From Planctomycetota bacterium (GTDB lineage: Bacteria; Planctomycetota; Phycisphaerae; Sedimentisphaerales; Anaerobacaceae): a stretch of 7,132 bases of DNA. The notes under the pieces are model-generated. The model worked only from the letters and a program-made list of their open reading frames with translations. It did no database searches and was not told where the DNA came from. The stretch's first letter is position 1. Every line of letters starts with the position of its first letter. Positions 5,143 to 7,132 of this stretch are shown piece by piece. Made by a program: the position numbers and the translations under genes. The stretch lies in NCBI GenBank assembly GCA_026386835.1, contig JAPLMV010000155.1, forward strand, positions 1 to 7,132. Reading direction: 5' to 3'.

Positions 5143-5179
5143 TGTCCGCTATTGTGCGGACATCTCTAAAGCTGTCCGC
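5143..5179 (-). promoter_or_regulatory. Two mutually exclusive hairpins between rrf2 and mazG-like genes
   Basis: On the minus strand the order is GCGGACA (5179-5173), a 10-base spacer, TGTCCGC (5162-5156), a 6-base spacer, GCGGACA (5149-5143). The middle arm can pair perfectly (7 bp) with either neighbour but not both. The second hairpin ends 3 bases before the ATG at 5139 and would hide its GGA. The first would expose it. The first arm's outermost base lies next to the Rrf2 stop codon (5180-5182), so translating ribosomes could influence the choice. There is no T-tract, so this is not a plain terminator. Confidence 0.6.
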
Positions 5180-5572
5180 TTATAACAGGGAAGAAATCTT
5201 TGTTTTACTGAAGATACCCTTGGCCAGAGCAATCGCCTTTTCGTATGCAGCCTCTGCCTTTTTGGTGAATTTCTCACGCGGTGCCTGTTCAGCAAGATTC
5301 AATCTGCTGATCATCGGCCCTTCGACTGCCTCAATAACATCAAGCATCGAGATTTTCGTTGCGGGTTTTCCAAGTGAGAAACCGCCGCGAGGACCTCTCT
5401 TGCTGCGCAGTACGTTTGCCTTTACCATCTGCTGCAGTATCTTAAGCAGGTATTCGAGCGGTATGTCGTATTCTTTAGCTATGGTTTGAGACAGGATAAT
5501 TTTTTTATCCTGGTTCTGAGCGATATAGCCCATCGCCAACAAGGCGTATCCGGTAGATCTGCTGATTTTCAT
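5180..5572 (-). CDS. Rrf2-family transcriptional regulator without cysteines
   Basis: This 130-residue winged-helix DNA-binding protein belongs to the Rrf2 family (IscR, NsrR, CymR). Seen: start MKISRSTGYALLAMGYIA, recognition helix region IPLEYLLKILQQMVKANVL (38-55), wing RSKRGPRGGFSLGKP (57-70), then ISMLDVIEAVEG (75-85), all standard for the family. The ATG at 5572 is chosen because AAGGAG lies 7 nt before it. A TTG at 5587 is in frame but runs through that site. The family's three Fe-S cysteines, expected around residues 90-110, are missing, and the protein has no cysteine at all. It cannot sense through an Fe-S cluster in the usual way and is closer in type to CymR-like or orphan members. 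It heads the transcript that includes the MazG-like gene. Its target genes are unknown. Confidence 0.92.
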   Translation of the reverse strand: MKISRSTGYALLAMGYIAQNQDKKIILSQTIAKEYDIPLEYLLKILQQMVKANVLRSKRGPRGGFSLGKPATKISMLDVIEAVEGPMISRLNLAEQAPREKFTKKAEAAYEKAIALAKGIFSKTKISSLL

Positions 5573-6019
5573 TGGAATCTCCTTCAAAAATAGACTATTA
5601 ATAATGGTTTCTTAAACAATAATTTCCGGCTATCAAAATACTTGTGCCAAACTAAGTCGCACATAAGGATATTCCTTACTTTATGAGTAACAATACCTTA
5701 TTTAAACTGCACGATAAGTATAAAAGAACATAAAAAGGGTTTTTTTGCCAACAACCCTCAATCCCGAAAATGTAATTGTATTGGCTATACTTTTTGCAAA
5801 AACAGCAAAAGACTAAGTACGCTTAATTCTAAAGCCAAGGTTTTTCAGGTAAAGCACGTCGTGGTCCAAAAGATCACAAAAATCCCACACTCTGGTTAAC
5901 ATTATCCCCTGCGGGCAGCGGATTGCAAGAGTTTTCTTACCATAAAGTATAAAAATAATAGAAATTTTTCAGGTCTAAATACCCGCACAATGCCGATTAT
6001 TCAAAAAATTGCAAAAAAA
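5573..6019. other. Divergent intergenic region, about 450 bp, A/T-rich
   Basis: It separates the minus-strand Rrf2 unit from the plus-strand STAS unit. I see no credible gene. It holds the dyad at 5664-5678 and a weak hairpin (AGGGTT 5736-5741 with AACCCT 5753-5758, followed on the minus strand by a short T run). The word AGTATAAAA occurs near 5717 and 5946. I could not find a convincing -35/-10 pair for Rrf2. A small RNA cannot be excluded. Confidence 0.5.
5664..5678. promoter_or_regulatory. Dyad TAAGGATATTCCTTA upstream of rrf2, possible operator
   Basis: This is a 15-bp perfect dyad with 7-bp arms around a central base. A second, imperfect match to its outer half (AATACCTTAT) occurs about 15 bp to the right. 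It lies about 92 bp upstream of the Rrf2 ATG. Rrf2-family proteins usually bind A/T-rich dyads near their own promoters, so autoregulation is a reasonable inference, but no binding consensus for this subtype is visible. Confidence 0.35.
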
Positions 6020-6048
6020 TTGACTTTTTCCTGATTCTCATGTATCAT
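6020..6048 (+). promoter_or_regulatory. Sigma70-like promoter of the STAS gene
   Basis: TTGACT (6020-6025) and TATCAT (6043-6048) are each 5 of 6 to consensus, with the ideal 17-bp spacing. The predicted start is near 6055 and the leader to ATG 6085 is about 30 nt. The first in-frame ATG (6040) lies partly in the -10 element, so it cannot be the start if this promoter is used. Confidence 0.7.
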
Positions 6049-6084
6049 TTTGGCGTAACTTTGAGCTTTTTTATGGAGTTTGTT

Positions 6085-6453
6085 ATGGTGCCTATTAAAC
6101 CAAGAATTAGTGTTGAGTATGCCGAGAACGCCACTATCGTTACTTTCACCGACGAGAAAATCCTCGAAGAAAGGGATATTCAGGCACTTCAGGACTCAAT
6201 TATGTCTGTCATCGAACAGGCTGACCATATAAATATGATTTTGGATTTTTGCAATGTCAACTTTTTATCATCGGCTGTCCTTGGTTTGCTAATTCGCATC
6301 AGCAAAAAGGTTTATGAACGTCAGGGCCAGCTAAAACTTTGCAAAATTAACCCCAAAATTTATGAGATTTTTAAAATAACCCGACTGACAAATATTTTCG
6401 ATATATACTCTGATTTGAAAAGTGCGGCTGAAAGTTTGTCTGCATCAGATTAA
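6085..6453 (+). CDS. STAS-domain anti-sigma factor antagonist (SpoIIAA/RsbV-like)
   Basis: This 122-residue single-domain cytoplasmic protein should bind an RsbW-type kinase when unphosphorylated and so free a sigma factor or other target. Seen: an N-terminal strand pair (ISVEYAENATIVTFTD), INMILDFCNVNFLSSAVLGLLI (49-70), then GQLKLCKINPKIYEIFKITRL typical of the STAS fold. Ser63 aligns with the phosphorylated serine of RsbV/SpoIIAA. The usual Gly two residues later in this loop is Val65. The start ATG 6085 has GGAG 7 nt upstream. In-frame ATGs at 6040 and 6073 are less suitable. The matching kinase gene follows after 119 bp on the same strand. Confidence 0.88.
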   Translation: MVPIKPRISVEYAENATIVTFTDEKILEERDIQALQDSIMSVIEQADHINMILDFCNVNFLSSAVLGLLIRISKKVYERQGQLKLCKINPKIYEIFKITRLTNIFDIYSDLKSAAESLSASD

Positions 6454-6572
6454 GTGACATTTTTCACGCCGGCTACAATGAACACGGTTTATTACGGTCT
6501 GGTGGAAGGTTTAAGCTATAATTTCACCCCTGTGCGTTTCCTGCATGGGGAACTGTAGGGTCCTGTAACTTT

Positions 6573-7025
6573 ATGGCGTCGAAGACACCGAATAATTGCT
6601 CTGTGGTTCTCGAAAGTAAACCAGCTGCTGTTGCCGGTGTGTGTGAGCAACTTTTGTCCAAACTCAAATCCTGTAATTTTAGCCAGAAAGATATCTTTGC
6701 CGTCCACCTTGCCCTCGAGGAAGCCTTTATTAACGCCGTCAGGCACGGCAATAAAATGGACCCCTCCAAACAGATTAAAATTGACTATTCCATAAGCAAT
6801 GATAAAATCGAAATCTCTGTTACCGATGAGGGGAGTGGGTTTAAACCCAATGGCGTACCGGACCCGAGATGCGGTGAAAATATCTATAAAACAGATGGTA
6901 GAGGATTGTTTCTTATTAGTTCGTACATGGATGTGGTCGACTTCAACAAGGCCGGAAATTGTATACGTATGGTCAGATTCATGCAAAAGTTGCAGCCGAC
7001 AGATAAAACAAAAAGGAATGGTTAA
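6573..7025 (+). CDS. RsbW-like anti-sigma factor serine kinase (HATPase_c_2)
   Basis: This 150-residue GHKL-fold ATP-binding protein should bind a sigma factor or effector and phosphorylate a STAS antagonist, probably the one encoded upstream. Seen: N-box LALEEAFINAVRHGN (E49, E50, N54), G1 box VTDEGSGF (D85, G87, G89) and G2 box DGRGLFLI (G109, G111). The motif order and short length match RsbW/SpoIIAB-type kinases, not full sensor kinases. The ATG at 6573 has only a distant AGGG. A TATAAT at 6517-6522 without a good -35 might be a private promoter, otherwise it is read from the STAS promoter. Its stop is 3 bp before the lipoprotein gene. No sigma factor is visible in the window. Confidence 0.9.
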   Translation: MASKTPNNCSVVLESKPAAVAGVCEQLLSKLKSCNFSQKDIFAVHLALEEAFINAVRHGNKMDPSKQIKIDYSISNDKIEISVTDEGSGFKPNGVPDPRCGENIYKTDGRGLFLISSYMDVVDFNKAGNCIRMVRFMQKLQPTDKTKRNG

Positions 7026-7028
7026 AAA

Positions 7029-7132
7029 ATGTTGAAAAAAATTCTCCTCACAGTCATTTGTTATTCTTTGTTCCTTCTAAGCGGCTGTGCACAAAATGAG
7101 CCAATGCCTGTCATTATTAACGAATATCCTCC
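7029..7132 (+). CDS. Lipoprotein, N-terminal part (3' truncated by window)
   Basis: The visible 34 residues begin MLKKILLTVICYSLFLLSGC: basic residues, a hydrophobic stretch and a clear lipobox L-S-G-C with Cys20 as the lipidated residue. An exported, membrane-anchored lipoprotein is therefore expected. AAGGA lies 11 nt before the ATG, inside the end of the kinase gene, so the two are probably cotranscribed. The mature part visible (AQNEPMPVIINEYPP) does not identify a family. Confidence 0.85.
   Translation, partial: MLKKILLTVICYSLFLLSGCAQNEPMPVIINEYP

Noticed and set aside
5736..5770. Intrinsic terminator in the divergent intergenic region
   Set aside because: The stem has only 6 bp with an 11-base loop, and no gene on that strand ends nearby.
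6040..6084. Earlier start (ATG 6040) for the STAS gene
   Set aside because: It overlaps the -10 element and has no ribosome site. ATG 6085 has GGAG at correct spacing and matches the domain start.
6478..6558. 26-codon open frame between the STAS and kinase genes
   Set aside because: It has no ribosome site and no recognisable features, and it is short enough to occur by chance.
6516..6986. 156-residue minus-strand open frame opposite the RsbW-like gene
   Set aside because: It is antisense to a clear HATPase with all ATP-binding motifs. The composition is a shadow of that gene.

Overview
The window looks like bacterial chromosome, probably from the Planctomycetota or a similar environmental lineage. 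This is a weak assignment. It rests on a spacer built of short degenerate tandem repeats (ACACGGATT, CCAAG and 7-bp units), many separately transcribed genes, and a STAS/RsbW-type partner-switch pair. There are no rRNA or tRNA genes. Composition is uneven. By hand count 1501-1980 is about 33-34% G+C, while sampled lines of the transporter gene at 3183-4730 are near 50%.

Layout from left to right: (1) the 3' end of an amidohydrolase-like gene on the + strand (1-203). (2) About 700 bp with no credible gene (204-916), which holds at least five short tandem-repeat patches with periods of about 10.5, 10, 7, 7 and 8-9 bp. (3) A low-GC restriction-modification cluster on the - strand: a beta-class N6-adenine DNA methyltransferase (2018-2875), an unrecognised protein with features suggestive of an ADP-ribosyltransferase-like fold (1524-2012), and a PD-(D/E)XK nuclease (917-1459). 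A promoter-like element with a 17-bp palindrome just downstream precedes the methyltransferase. A 14-bp perfect inverted repeat (215-228 and 3059-3072) brackets both the spacer and the cluster. (4) A - strand operon for a close LeuT-type Na+/amino-acid symporter (3183-4730) followed 2 bp later by a 32-residue membrane peptide (3082-3180), with a clear promoter. (5) A - strand Rrf2-family regulator (5180-5572) and a MazG-like nucleotide pyrophosphohydrolase (4855-5139), with mutually exclusive hairpins between them and a bidirectional terminator after them. (6) A 450-bp divergent intergenic region. (7) On the + strand, a STAS anti-sigma-factor antagonist (6085-6453), an RsbW-like anti-sigma kinase (6573-7025) and the start of a lipoprotein gene (7029 onward).

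How the genes fit together: the nuclease and methyltransferase should act as a Type II-like restriction-modification pair, with the middle protein of unknown role cotranscribed between them. The transporter and its mini-protein form one importer. Rrf2 and MazG form a small regulated unit. The STAS and HATPase proteins are the two halves of a partner switch whose sigma factor is not in the window. The most unusual parts are the three-gene restriction cluster with its ART-like middle protein, its flanking inverted repeat, and the helically phased repeat next to it.
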